A DNA stretch of 11,520 nucleotides, taken from assembly GCA_009699915.1 (NCBI GenBank), contig WLNG01000023.1, forward strand, positions 1 through 11,520. The letters run 5' to 3'. The translations under genes were made by a program, and so were the position numbers. Below are positions 5,465 to 11,520 of this stretch, piece after piece. The stretch comes from Actinomycetota bacterium. Lineage in GTDB: Bacteria > Actinomycetota > Thermoleophilia > Solirubrobacterales > Solirubrobacteraceae. Positions within the stretch are counted from its first letter, which is position 1, and every line of letters starts with the position of its first letter. The notes beneath the pieces are model-generated. The model saw only the letters and a list, made by a program, of their open reading frames with translations. It had not been told where the DNA came from and did no database searches.

Positions 5465-6651
5465 TGCAGCACCAAGGGGGGACGAGCCGGCTCCCGCCGC
5501 TGCGCAGGCCCCCGCACCTGCGCGGTCCGCAGGGCAACGACCGACACGCCACATGGCTGGAACTCTTCTTCGACCTGGTGATCGTCGCCGCCGTGATCAG
5601 TCTCGCCAGCCGGCTCGTCAAGGAGCCGGACCTCGGAGGGGTGCTGCGGTTCGTCGCGCTCTTCATACCGATCGCCTGGGCGTGGATGGGGTTCACCTAC
5701 TACGCCAATCGCTTCGACAGCGACGACCTGGCCTACCGCCTGACGGTCTCGGCCTCGATGCTCGCGGTCGCGGCGATGGCCACCTCCGTCGGTGATCTCT
5801 CGGATGCCGGGACGCAGCGCTTCGCGCTCGCGTACTCCGCCGTGGCCTTCCTGCGGCTGCTGCTCTACGCACGGGCTCGGCGCCACGTCCCCGAGGCGCG
5901 GCGGGCGATCGATCTGTATCTCGCCGGCTTTGGCCTCGGGTTCCTGTTCTGGATCATCTCGGCGTTCGTGCCGCCGCCTTGGCGTTACGTGCTCTGGGGG
6001 ATCGGCCTGTTCGCCGAGTTTGCGACGCCGCTGCTGGGCTGGGGAACGATCTCCTCGACGCCGATCGATCGCGCGCACCTCGTCGAGCGCTTCGGCCTCT
6101 TCACGATCATCGTGCTTGGGGAGTCGGTGCTCTCGGTCGTGCTCGGCGTGCAGATCGCGACGTGGAGCTCTACGACCGTCGCCGTCGCCAGCGCCTCGTT
6201 CGTCGGAACAGTGGCGATCTGGTGGACCTACTTCGACTTTGAAGGGGGACATCAGCTCAAACCGGGTCTGTGGGGATTCGTCACCTCCTACGGCCATCTT
6301 GCGATCTGGCTGTCGACGGCAGCACTGGCAGCTGCCGCGAAGCTCGGGATCAAGCACTCCCATGAGGTCGTCCACGTGGCCGGCGAGCGCTGGATCGCTG
6401 TCGGGGCCGCAGGCGTGTTTCTCGCCACGATCGGCATCTTCCACCTCGCAGACCGCGACCTGGAGCCGAAGCTGCTCTCGCTCGTGCGCCTGAGCGCCAT
6501 CGCAGCGCTCGTGGCACTTGGCGTCGCAGGCTCGCACCTGCACTGGCCGGTGCTGACCTGGATCATCGCCGCGATCCTCATCGTCGGGGCAGTGGTGGAG
6601 GGCAGCAGCCGCCGTCAGGTCCTGCTGCGGAACTGCGGCCAGGACGCCTGA
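5464..6651 (+). CDS. ltrA: LtrA-family integral membrane protein (low temperature requirement A)
   Basis: Polytopic membrane protein of 395 residues in the LtrA family (PF06772). The name comes from a Listeria gene needed for growth at low temperature; the molecular function is not known. Key signatures are HATWLELFFDLVIVAAV at 28-44 and HLVERFGLFTIIVLGESVLS at 205-224, both with the conserved acidic residues inside or next to membrane segments. About ten hydrophobic segments span residues 33-378, and the N-terminus is Pro/Arg-rich and cytoplasmic, as is usual. The start ATG shares its A with the TGA of the zincin gene (TGATG), so translation is probably coupled. There is no separate SD. It closes the acyl-CoA dehydrogenase-zincin operon. 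Family is firm; role in this operon is not inferable. Confidence 0.9.
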   Translation: MQHQGGTSRLPPLRRPPHLRGPQGNDRHATWLELFFDLVIVAAVISLASRLVKEPDLGGVLRFVALFIPIAWAWMGFTYYANRFDSDDLAYRLTVSASMLAVAAMATSVGDLSDAGTQRFALAYSAVAFLRLLLYARARRHVPEARRAIDLYLAGFGLGFLFWIISAFVPPPWRYVLWGIGLFAEFATPLLGWGTISSTPIDRAHLVERFGLFTIIVLGESVLSVVLGVQIATWSSTTVAVASASFVGTVAIWWTYFDFEGGHQLKPGLWGFVTSYGHLAIWLSTAALAAAAKLGIKHSHEVVHVAGERWIAVGAAGVFLATIGIFHLADRDLEPKLLSLVRLSAIAALVALGVAGSHLHWPVLTWIIAAILIVGAVVEGSSRRQVLLRNCGQDA

Positions 6652-6698
6652 GGAGGCCCCCCGGCTCAGCGCGCCGCTGCGCCTGCCACACTCGCACC

Positions 6699-7187
6699 AT
6701 GGTGATCGGTCGGCGGCCCCTCAGCGTGATCGTCCTGGTAGCGGCCCTGCTTGTCGTCCCGGTCGCGGGAGCGGGTGCGGGGTCGCTCGAGGGCGCGCAG
6801 GCGCCAGCGGATACTACGCCGCCGGCGCTCTCGCGGATGAAAGTCGACCCGAAGGTTGCGTCGCGAGCCGCGCGCGAGACGCTGCTGACGTTCACGCTCA
6901 GCGAGACCGCGACGGTCCGCGGGTCGATCGTGCGCCGCTGGCCCGGCAGACGCAACACCGCTGGAAAGTGCGTCTCGGCCAAGGTCGGCGCTCGCGCCCA
7001 CGGCGAGCTCTGCACCAGGCGCGCCACCGTCGGCAACTTCACCGTGTCCGCCGCGCCCGGGGTCAACCGGGCGCGGCTGTCGGTGCGGCGGTTGCCGCTG
7101 GGCTCCTACACGTTGCTGCTCACGCCCGCCGATCCGGCCGGAAACACGGGGGCCGTGCGGACGGTGACCTTCCGGGTCGATCCCTGA
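6699..7187 (+). CDS. Small secreted protein with Ig-like/bacterial surface repeat-type domain
   Basis: 162-residue protein of unknown function. Residues 1-28 form a signal peptide (RR followed by a hydrophobic stretch SVIVLVAALLVVPVAGA). After a DTTPP hinge (38-42), one beta-rich module runs to the end: FTLSETATV (65-73), GKCV (89-92) and ELCTRR (103-108) with Cys91 and Cys105 positioned for a disulfide, GVNRARLS, then GSYTLLLTPADPAGNTGAVR. This resembles a module found, often repeated, in secreted proteins of Thermoleophilia, where it seems to be structural. Here only one copy is present. The ATG at 6699 is preceded by CACACT with 6 nt between, a degenerate version of the local leaderless pattern; GTG 6702 is an alternative start. 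It converges on the SDR gene. Confidence 0.72.
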   Translation: MVIGRRPLSVIVLVAALLVVPVAGAGAGSLEGAQAPADTTPPALSRMKVDPKVASRAARETLLTFTLSETATVRGSIVRRWPGRRNTAGKCVSAKVGARAHGELCTRRATVGNFTVSAAPGVNRARLSVRRLPLGSYTLLLTPADPAGNTGAVRTVTFRVDP

Positions 7188-7200
7188 GCGCGTCGCTCAG
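7184..7200. terminator. Bidirectional hairpin between convergent genes, containing both stop codons
   Basis: CTGAGCG and CGCTCAG form a perfect 7-bp stem with a 3-nt CGT loop. The TGA of the secreted protein (7185-7187) is in one arm and the TGA of the minus-strand SDR (7197-7199) is in the other, so the symmetry itself provides both stops. There is no T-tract on either side; it would act as an actinobacterial-type I-shaped terminator. Confidence 0.55.
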
Positions 7201-7967
7201 CGGGGTGCCATCCGGATCGAGCCGTCGAGGCGGATCACCTCGCCGTTGAGCATCTCGTTCTCGATGATCGACACGGCGAGTGCCGCGTACTCGTCCGGGC
7301 GGCCAAGCCGACTCGGGTAAGGGACCTGCTTGCCGAGCGAGGCGCGTACGTCCTCCGGAAGCGTTGCGAGCAGCGGCGTGTCAAAGATGCCGGGGGCGAT
7401 CGTGCAGACGCGGATTCCCTTGTCGGCGAGATCTCGCGCCGCCGGCAGCGTCATCCCGACCACGGCGCCCTTCGTCGCCGAGTAGGCCACCTGGCCGATC
7501 TGGCCGTCGAACGCTGCGACCGACGCAGTGTTGATCAGCACGCCGCGGCCGCCGTCGGCCTCGGGCTCGGTATCGGTCACCATCCGGTAGGCCGCCAGAC
7601 GCATCAGGTTGAAGGTGCCGACCAGATTGATGTCGACGACGCTCGTGAACGACTCGAGCGGGTGCGGGCCCTTGCCGGACGCGATCTTCGTGCCGGATCC
7701 GGTCCCCGCGCAGGAGATGCCGATCCGCAGTCCGCGAGGCGCCTGCGCGCCCTGATCGACCGCGGCCTGCACCTGTCCCTCGTCGCGCACATCGCATGCG
7801 ACAAAGATGGCGCGTTCGCCGAGCTCGTCGGCGAGGGCCTGGCCACGCTCGGCATTGAAGTCTGCGATGACGACATGCGCGCCCTCGGCGTGAAGACGGC
7901 GGGTGGTGGCCTCGCCGAGGCCGGAGGCGCCGCCAGAGACGACTGCGCCTGCTCCTTCGATGTTCAT
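7197..7967 (-). CDS. Short-chain dehydrogenase, HSD10-like 3-hydroxyacyl-CoA dehydrogenase
   Basis: NAD(H)-dependent classical SDR of 256 residues, most like the HSD10/type-II 3-hydroxyacyl-CoA dehydrogenase group that oxidises 3-hydroxyacyl-CoA or 2-methyl-3-hydroxybutyryl-CoA. The cofactor motif is SGGASGLG (11-18), and Asp36 at the end of strand 2 favours NAD. The catalytic tetrad is Asn114, Ser149, Tyr162 and Lys166 (YSATK). Group-specific stretches include [20 protein letters not shown] (143-162), [16 protein letters not shown] and [13 protein letters not shown] at the end. The usual NCAG reads SCAG here. Start ATG 7967 has AGGAG (7976-7980) at 8 nt; a GTG at 7976 in the same frame overlaps that SD and is rejected. 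It would fit downstream of acyl-CoA dehydrogenation in beta-oxidation, but it is not in that operon. Confidence 0.9.
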   Translation of the reverse strand: MNIEGAGAVVSGGASGLGEATTRRLHAEGAHVVIADFNAERGQALADELGERAIFVACDVRDEGQVQAAVDQGAQAPRGLRIGISCAGTGSGTKIASGKGPHPLESFTSVVDINLVGTFNLMRLAAYRMVTDTEPEADGGRGVLINTASVAAFDGQIGQVAYSATKGAVVGMTLPAARDLADKGIRVCTIAPGIFDTPLLATLPEDVRASLGKQVPYPSRLGRPDEYAALAVSIIENEMLNGEVIRLDGSIRMAPR

Positions 7968-8000
7968 GCTGCTCACTCCTGATCGATGACGAGGCGCCCG

Positions 8001-8006
8001 ATCCTA
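8001..8006 (-). promoter_or_regulatory. -10 box of the SDR gene
   Basis: On the minus strand TAGGAT lies so that transcription would begin near 7994, giving a leader of about 27 nt that includes the AGGAG ribosome binding site at 7976-7980. No clear -35 is present at 16-18 nt. The box sits in the 59-bp gap after the pgl stop, so the SDR may also be reached by readthrough from pgl. Confidence 0.4.
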
Positions 8007-8026
8007 TGAGAGCGGCGCCCGGCGGC

Positions 8027-8701
8027 CTACGCGGTCCCGGCTGCGGCGCTGTCGCAGATGACAGTCAGTCCGTCGCGGCGAACGAGCGAGGCCGGGGTCG
8101 CCGGGTCGGGGGCGGCGAGCGTCGCACTGAGCGCCGCGACCTTGCCGGCTCCGGTGACCAGCAGCAGGCGGGCGCGGGCGCCGTCGATCGTCGCGCGCGT
8201 CAGCGTCACGCGGTCCGGCGGCGGCTTTGGCGCATCGTGAACCGGGGCGGCCCGCCCCTCCGCCTCGAGGGCGGGGTTCCCGGGGAAGAGCGATGCGGTG
8301 TGGCCATCCTCTCCGAGTCCGAGCAGCACGAGGTCGAGCACGACGTCGGCCAGCGCTCGTTCGTAAGCCTCCGCGGCGGCCTCGGCCCCGAGCTCCCCCT
8401 CCATGCGATGCACCGTCGCACCGGGCGCCACCAGCGTCTCGCGCACGAGCCGCGAGTTGGCCTCCGGGTCGTCCGGGTCGACGCAGCGCTCGTCGGCAAA
8501 CCAGACGTGCACGTCGTCCCAGTGCGCGACGAGGGGGCCGAGGATCGCGAACGCCTGCCGCGGCGTCGTTCCGCCGGAGAGCGCGATGTGCGCCGCGCCG
8601 CGCTGCGTGAGCGCGTCGCCGATCGCGTCGGCCAGCATCTCGGCCGCGGCCTGTGCTGCAGCGCCGGTGTCGGGGACCGTCAGGATCCGGGGTTCTGCCA
8701 T
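8027..8701 (-). CDS. pgl: 6-phosphogluconolactonase
   Basis: Cytoplasmic enzyme hydrolysing 6-phosphogluconolactone to 6-phosphogluconate, the second step of the oxidative pentose phosphate pathway. The 224 residues show the DevB/Pgl motifs in order: ALSGGTTPRQAF (40-51) for phosphate binding, VWFADERCVDPDDPEANSR (66-84), and LLGLGEDGHTASLFPGN (126-142), which includes the catalytic-site His134. The C-terminal strand RLLLVTGAGKVAAL (178-191) also matches the family. Length is slightly under the usual 230-260. ATG 8701 is preceded by TACGGT at 7 nt, supporting a leaderless start. It is divergent from glpX, with 89 bp between the starts. The usual partners zwf and opcA are not in the window; upstream (right) lies glpX on the other strand. 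Confidence 0.95.
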   Translation of the reverse strand: MAEPRILTVPDTGAAAQAAAEMLADAIGDALTQRGAAHIALSGGTTPRQAFAILGPLVAHWDDVHVWFADERCVDPDDPEANSRLVRETLVAPGATVHRMEGELGAEAAAEAYERALADVVLDLVLLGLGEDGHTASLFPGNPALEAEGRAAPVHDAPKPPPDRVTLTRATIDGARARLLLVTGAGKVAALSATLAAPDPATPASLVRRDGLTVICDSAAAGTA

Positions 8702-8708
8702 GGATGGG

Positions 8709-8714
8709 ACCGTA
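8709..8714 (-). promoter_or_regulatory. -10 box of pgl (leaderless type)
   Basis: On the minus strand TACGGT is followed by 7 nt and ATG 8701, with no SD sequence between. It lies in the shared divergent pgl/glpX control region, about 16 bp from the -35 of the glpX promoter facing the other way. No good -35 is seen for pgl itself. Confidence 0.5.
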
Positions 8715-8729
8715 GCGATGCCTCTGCTG

Positions 8730-8757
8730 TTGTGATGGCCCGGTGGCCCGATAGGGT
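8730..8757 (+). promoter_or_regulatory. glpX promoter (-35 TTGTGA, -10 TAGGGT)
   Basis: TTGTGA (8730-8735) and TAGGGT (8752-8757) are spaced by 16 bp, the best-formed promoter in the window. Transcription would begin near 8764 and give a leader of about 27 nt with a GGAG (8783-8786) 4 nt before ATG 8791. Unlike most neighbours, this gene appears to have a leader and an SD. Confidence 0.5.
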
Positions 8758-8790
8758 TCCGACCCTGACGCCCGCTATCCCTGGAGCAGC

Positions 8791-9786
8791 ATGAGTCCTG
8801 CCAGAACGCCAGACCGTAACCTCGCCCTCGAACTCGTCCGCACGACCGAGGCCGCGGCGCTCTCGGCTGCCCGTCTGGTGGGGTGCGGTGACAAGGAGGC
8901 CGCCGATCAGGCCGCAGTCGATGCGATGCGGATCGTGCTCGGCAGCGTGCCGATGGACGGCATCGTCGTCATCGGCGAAGGGGAGAAGGATGAGGCCCCG
9001 ATGCTCTTCAACGGCGAGCAGGTGGGCGACGGCAACGGTCCTCAGGTGGACATCGCTGTAGATCCCCTTGAGGGGACGACGCTCACCGCGAAGGGTATGC
9101 CGAGTGCGATCTCGGTGATCGCGATCGCGCCGCGCGGCGCGATGTTCGATCCGGGTCCGTGCGTCTACATGGAGAAGCTTGCCGGAGGCAGCGACGTCGC
9201 TGACCTGCTTGACCTCGACGTGCCGATCGGTGAGCTCTGCGGCCGCGTCGCCGAGCGGCGTGGCGTCCCGATTCGCGACGTCATGGTGGTCGTCCTCGAC
9301 CGTCCGCGCCATCAGGAGGGCATCGAGGCGATCCGCGCAGCCGGGGCGCGTGTTCGCCTCATCAGCGACGGCGATGTCAGCGCGGCGCTGTTGGCCGTCA
9401 GCCCGCTGTCCCCGGTTGACCTTCTGTGGGGCGTCGGGGGAACGCCCGAGGGCGTTATCTCCGCAGCGGCCATCAAGGCGATCGGCGGCGGACTGGTCGG
9501 CCGCATGTGGCCGCGCGACGAGGGGGAGCGCGCAGCGGCTCTCGAGGCCGGATACGACCTTGAGGCGCAGCTGACGCACGATGATCTCGTGCGCGGCGAC
9601 GACTGCTTCTTCTCTGCGACGGGGGTCACCGACGGTGACGTCCTGCAAGGCGTGCGCTACCTGGGCGCCGACGTCGCGACCACCGAGTCGATCGTGATGC
9701 GCTCGCGCTCGGGCACCGTCCGGCGCGTCCAGGCCACGCACAACCGCGCAAAGCTCCGTCTGATCGACCCCGAGCGCTTCGGCTGA
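8791..9786 (+). CDS. glpX: Class II fructose-1,6-bisphosphatase
   Basis: Metal-dependent phosphatase converting fructose 1,6-bisphosphate to fructose 6-phosphate in gluconeogenesis; cytoplasmic. The 331 residues match the GlpX family length and motifs: NLALELVRTTEAAALSAARL (10-29), GCGDKEAADQAAVDAMR with metal ligand Asp34, VIGEGEKDEAPML (60-72), VDPLEGTT (90-97) with Asp91 and Glu94, and WGVGGTPEGVISAAAIKA (213-230) with Glu220 at the last metal site. These align with the ligand set known for E. coli GlpX. In many actinobacteria this is the only fructose bisphosphatase. ATG 8791 is set by the GGAG at 4 nt and by family alignment. It is divergent from pgl and convergent with the unknown-function gene, whose stop is only 3 bp away. 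Confidence 0.96.
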   Translation: MSPARTPDRNLALELVRTTEAAALSAARLVGCGDKEAADQAAVDAMRIVLGSVPMDGIVVIGEGEKDEAPMLFNGEQVGDGNGPQVDIAVDPLEGTTLTAKGMPSAISVIAIAPRGAMFDPGPCVYMEKLAGGSDVADLLDLDVPIGELCGRVAERRGVPIRDVMVVVLDRPRHQEGIEAIRAAGARVRLISDGDVSAALLAVSPLSPVDLLWGVGGTPEGVISAAAIKAIGGGLVGRMWPRDEGERAAALEAGYDLEAQLTHDDLVRGDDCFFSATGVTDGDVLQGVRYLGADVATTESIVMRSRSGTVRRVQATHNRAKLRLIDPERFG

Positions 9787-9789
9787 TTC

Positions 9790-10551
9790 TCAGGCGGCGA
9801 GACGCCCGGCGCCCGCGGCTCGCTCGCTCGGAGCGGGTCCGGTCGGGGACGGGACATCGGTGATGTTCACCAGGCTGCCGACCTTCGATTCAGCCAGATC
9901 GAGCGCAGCCAATGAGCGCAGGAAGCCGTAGGTCACGAGCACGTGGATCCGTGACTGTGTGGCTGCGTAGGCCCATTGCGTCAGCGCCGAGGCGATCCGC
10001 GGGTAGTAGTTGGCGACCTCGATCTCGATGTGGAGATCGGTCCGTGCAGGGTCGTCGGTCGGCGTCCGGCGCACGAAGATCTCCAGGTGGCCGTCGGCCT
10101 CGATTCCCCTGCGTGCCACGAGCACGCCGCGCTCGATATTCCAGCGGACCACGCCTTCCCGCTCGTTCATTGCATATTCGGGGCGGCCGAAGGCGAGCAG
10201 CGTCAGCGGTCGGCCGCCGAGGACGACGAAGCGCTCGGTCTCGGTGTATTCGACCCGCACCAAACCGAGCGTGCAGCGGCTGAGGAAGCGCCAGTAGGTG
10301 CGGGCGAGCCGCTCGAGATGCATCGGCGTCCAGATCGCCGCCAGTGCGGCGGTCGGCATCCGCAGGTCGACCGACTGGACCGAGCGTGCGGCGCCGGATG
10401 GATCCAGGGTGGTGTCGTTGTGCAGCGGCCCGATCACGACATCCCCAACGCTGGACGGGCCACCGAGCAGACGGGTTGCCAGACGCGCGATGGCCGCGTA
10501 AGCGGCGGCGATCGGGAGGAAGATCCTCAGTGCGCGGCGCAGGCCGATCAT
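9790..10551 (-). CDS. Conserved-looking protein of unknown function, coupled to an atypical SDR
   Basis: 253-residue protein that I cannot assign to a named family. Residues 7-29 are a moderately hydrophobic N-terminal segment (IFLPIAAAYAAIA) that could be a membrane anchor or uncleaved signal. The body is alpha/beta and looks like a folded, conserved domain: YWRFLSRCTLGLVRVEY (86-102), RPLTLLAFGRPEY (114-126), VVRWNIERGVLVARRG (134-149), HLEIFVRR, HIEIEVANYYPRI (174-186) and the helix QSRIHVLVTYGFLRSLAAL (199-217). The last 25 residues are Pro/Ala/Gly-rich and probably disordered. The ATG at 10551 overlaps the TGA of the upstream SDR by 4 bases (ATGA), and GGGGAGG stands just before it, so the two are translated together. 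The longer open frame to 10722 is read inside the SDR gene and is not used. Confidence 0.72.
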   Translation of the reverse strand: MIGLRRALRIFLPIAAAYAAIARLATRLLGGPSSVGDVVIGPLHNDTTLDPSGAARSVQSVDLRMPTAALAAIWTPMHLERLARTYWRFLSRCTLGLVRVEYTETERFVVLGGRPLTLLAFGRPEYAMNEREGVVRWNIERGVLVARRGIEADGHLEIFVRRTPTDDPARTDLHIEIEVANYYPRIASALTQWAYAATQSRIHVLVTYGFLRSLAALDLAESKVGSLVNITDVPSPTGPAPSERAAGAGRLAA

Positions 10552-11468
10552 GGCCTCCCCGATGGTAGGCCGCTGAGCGCCTCGCTCACCGCGTCGTCGA
10601 AGTTCAGCGGCGCGTCGTTCACGCCCGGCGGAGGGGGTGTTCGCACGATGAGCTCCTCGCTGAGTCCGTCGACGAGCGGCCGCGCAAGCCCCGGATCCAC
10701 CGACGTCACGAAACCGACCCAATACGACGACAGGCGCGGAGTGAGGACCGGGACGGGGATGATCAGCGGTTGGCGACGTCCGTCGGCGCGCGCGAAGCGC
10801 AGCATCATCTCGCGGTAGGTGATGATCTCGTCGCCGCCGAGCTCAACGTCGCCGGGCGGGTCCGGGAGGTCGGCGAGTCGTACGAGTGCCTCCACGACGT
10901 CGCGCTGGGCGATCGGCTGGCTGCGCGTGTCGATCCACTTCGGCCCGACCATGATCGGCAGCCGGTGGACGAGTTCCCGCAGCATGCGAAACGAGGCTGA
11001 GCTGGGTCCGATCACCATCGCGGCACGCGCGTGGATGACCTCCGGGGCCGCGTCGCGCAGGATCGACGCGACCTCCTCACGGCTGCGCAGGTGCGCTGAA
11101 CCGGCCCCTGGGGCGGGGAGCCCACCGAGGTAGATCACGCGCGACACGCCCGCCGCGCTCGCTGCGGTGGCGACGGTTCGGGCGGCCTGGCGGTCCGCCT
11201 CCTCGAAGTCCTGTTGGGCGCGCCCCATGGAGTGGACGAGGTAGTAGGCGATGGTCACCCCGGCCAGTGCTTCATCGAGCCCCTCGCCGGTGAGGACGTC
11301 GCCGCGGATCACCTCGGTGTCGGGGGGCAGCTGAGCCCGCGCGGGATCGCGTACGAGACAGCGGACGCGGTGGCCGGTCTCGCGCAGCCGCGGAAGGAGC
11401 GCCCCGCCGATCGCGCCGGTGGCGCCGGTGAGGAGGACAGTTCCAGGCGCATCAACGCTCATCGTCAT
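10548..11468 (-). CDS. Atypical SDR, NAD(P)H-binding epimerase-like protein (YbjT-type, without DUF2867)
   Basis: 306-residue NAD(P)-binding protein of the extended/atypical SDR class. The Rossmann motif is TGATGAIGG (14-22), followed by VRCLVRDPAR, VIRGDVLTGEGLDEALAG and AYYLVHSMG (74-82). Next come RVIYLGGLP, AHLRSREEV, ARAAMVIGPSSASFRML, QPIAQRDV and IIPVPVLTPRLSSYWVG. This order matches YbjT-like proteins, whose longer members carry a C-terminal DUF2867 domain. Here the protein stops soon after the SDR domain and a separate unknown gene follows by a 4-bp overlap. The classical YxxxK dyad is not evident, so catalysis may differ or be absent. Two ATGs, 11468 and 11462, are possible; TATCCT is 4 nt before the first and 10 nt before the second. 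Substrate unknown. Confidence 0.85.
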   Translation of the reverse strand: MTMSVDAPGTVLLTGATGAIGGALLPRLRETGHRVRCLVRDPARAQLPPDTEVIRGDVLTGEGLDEALAGVTIAYYLVHSMGRAQQDFEEADRQAARTVATAASAAGVSRVIYLGGLPAPGAGSAHLRSREEVASILRDAAPEVIHARAAMVIGPSSASFRMLRELVHRLPIMVGPKWIDTRSQPIAQRDVVEALVRLADLPDPPGDVELGGDEIITYREMMLRFARADGRRQPLIIPVPVLTPRLSSYWVGFVTSVDPGLARPLVDGLSEELIVRTPPPPGVNDAPLNFDDAVSEALSGLPSGRP

Positions 11469-11472
11469 GGTG

Positions 11473-11478
11473 AGGATA
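11473..11478 (-). promoter_or_regulatory. Candidate -10 box of the atypical SDR operon
   Basis: TATCCT on the minus strand fits TANNNT. It stands 4 nt before ATG 11468 and 10 nt before ATG 11462, so a start at 11462 with a leader of only about 4 nt is the better fit if the box is real. The remaining bases to 11520 show no other feature. Confidence 0.35.
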
Positions 11479-11520
11479 CGGACGTCGCCGGGACCCGCGA
11501 TGACCGTGAGGACCGGCTGC

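Noticed and set aside
5419..6543. 374-codon minus-strand frame opposite ltrA
   Set aside because: The product is rich in charged residues (the complement of hydrophobic codons) and lies opposite a clear membrane protein gene.
8680..9741. 353-codon minus-strand frame opposite glpX
   Set aside because: GlpX is unmistakable on the plus strand with all metal ligands; the antisense product is D/R/H-rich with no domain, a typical shadow.
10552..10722. 57-residue N-terminal extension of the unknown-function protein
   Set aside because: It lies inside the SDR gene in another frame, is Arg/Gly/Ala-rich, and the ATGA overlap plus SD at 10551 is a better start.
1..11520. CRISPR arrays, tRNAs, insertion sequences, phage genes or defence systems
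   Set aside because: I looked for repeated spacers, tRNA-like cloverleafs, transposase motifs and terminal repeats on both strands and saw none; the gene content is housekeeping.

Overview
The window is high-GC DNA with genes packed closely on both strands. It reads as an ordinary chromosomal segment of an actinobacterium, most likely a member of the Thermoleophilia/Solirubrobacterales. This placement is an inference. It rests on GC-rich codon use, a repeated TANNNT -10 box placed 6-7 nt before an ATG (leaderless-type starts), a c-di-AMP riboswitch ahead of a secreted NlpC/P60 hydrolase, and secreted proteins with end motifs typical of that group. I see no tRNA, rRNA, CRISPR array, transposon, prophage or plasmid gene.

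Region by region. Positions 1-312 (-) hold the N-terminal part of a Bcp/PrxQ peroxiredoxin, divergent from an M20 zinc peptidase at 332-1471 (+). The gap at 1472-1705 carries a candidate promoter and a well-formed ydaO-yuaA (c-di-AMP) riboswitch. Its 3' pseudoknot strand contains the ribosome binding site of the next gene, a secreted peptidoglycan-binding NlpC/P60 hydrolase (1706-2983, TTG start). That gene seems to have lost its usual stop at 2825-2827 and runs antisense into arfB (2837-3265, -), a ribosome-rescue peptidyl-tRNA hydrolase. Divergent from arfB is a single-domain rhodanese (3297-3638, +). A compact three-gene operon follows: acyl-CoA dehydrogenase (3679-4827), a membrane-anchored minimal zincin (4838-5464) and an LtrA-family membrane protein (5464-6651). 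Next come a small secreted protein (6699-7187, +) and a convergent HSD10-like short-chain dehydrogenase (7197-7967, -), with a perfect hairpin holding both stop codons between them. Then pgl (8027-8701, -) and glpX (8791-9786, +) are divergent, and last is a coupled minus-strand pair: an atypical SDR (10548-11468) followed by a protein of unknown function (9790-10551).

How the genes fit together. Pgl (oxidative pentose phosphate pathway) and GlpX (gluconeogenesis) share a divergent control region in sugar-phosphate metabolism. The acyl-CoA dehydrogenase and the HSD10-like dehydrogenase could both serve fatty-acid or branched-chain acyl-CoA oxidation, but they are not in one operon. Peroxiredoxin and rhodanese point to thiol and peroxide housekeeping. 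The riboswitch links cell-wall hydrolysis to c-di-AMP.

Most of the window is ordinary housekeeping. The parts most worth a second look are the riboswitch architecture, the apparent stop-codon loss next to it, the recurring leaderless promoter pattern, and the unknown protein coupled to a shortened SDR. I found no clear evidence of a wholly new system.
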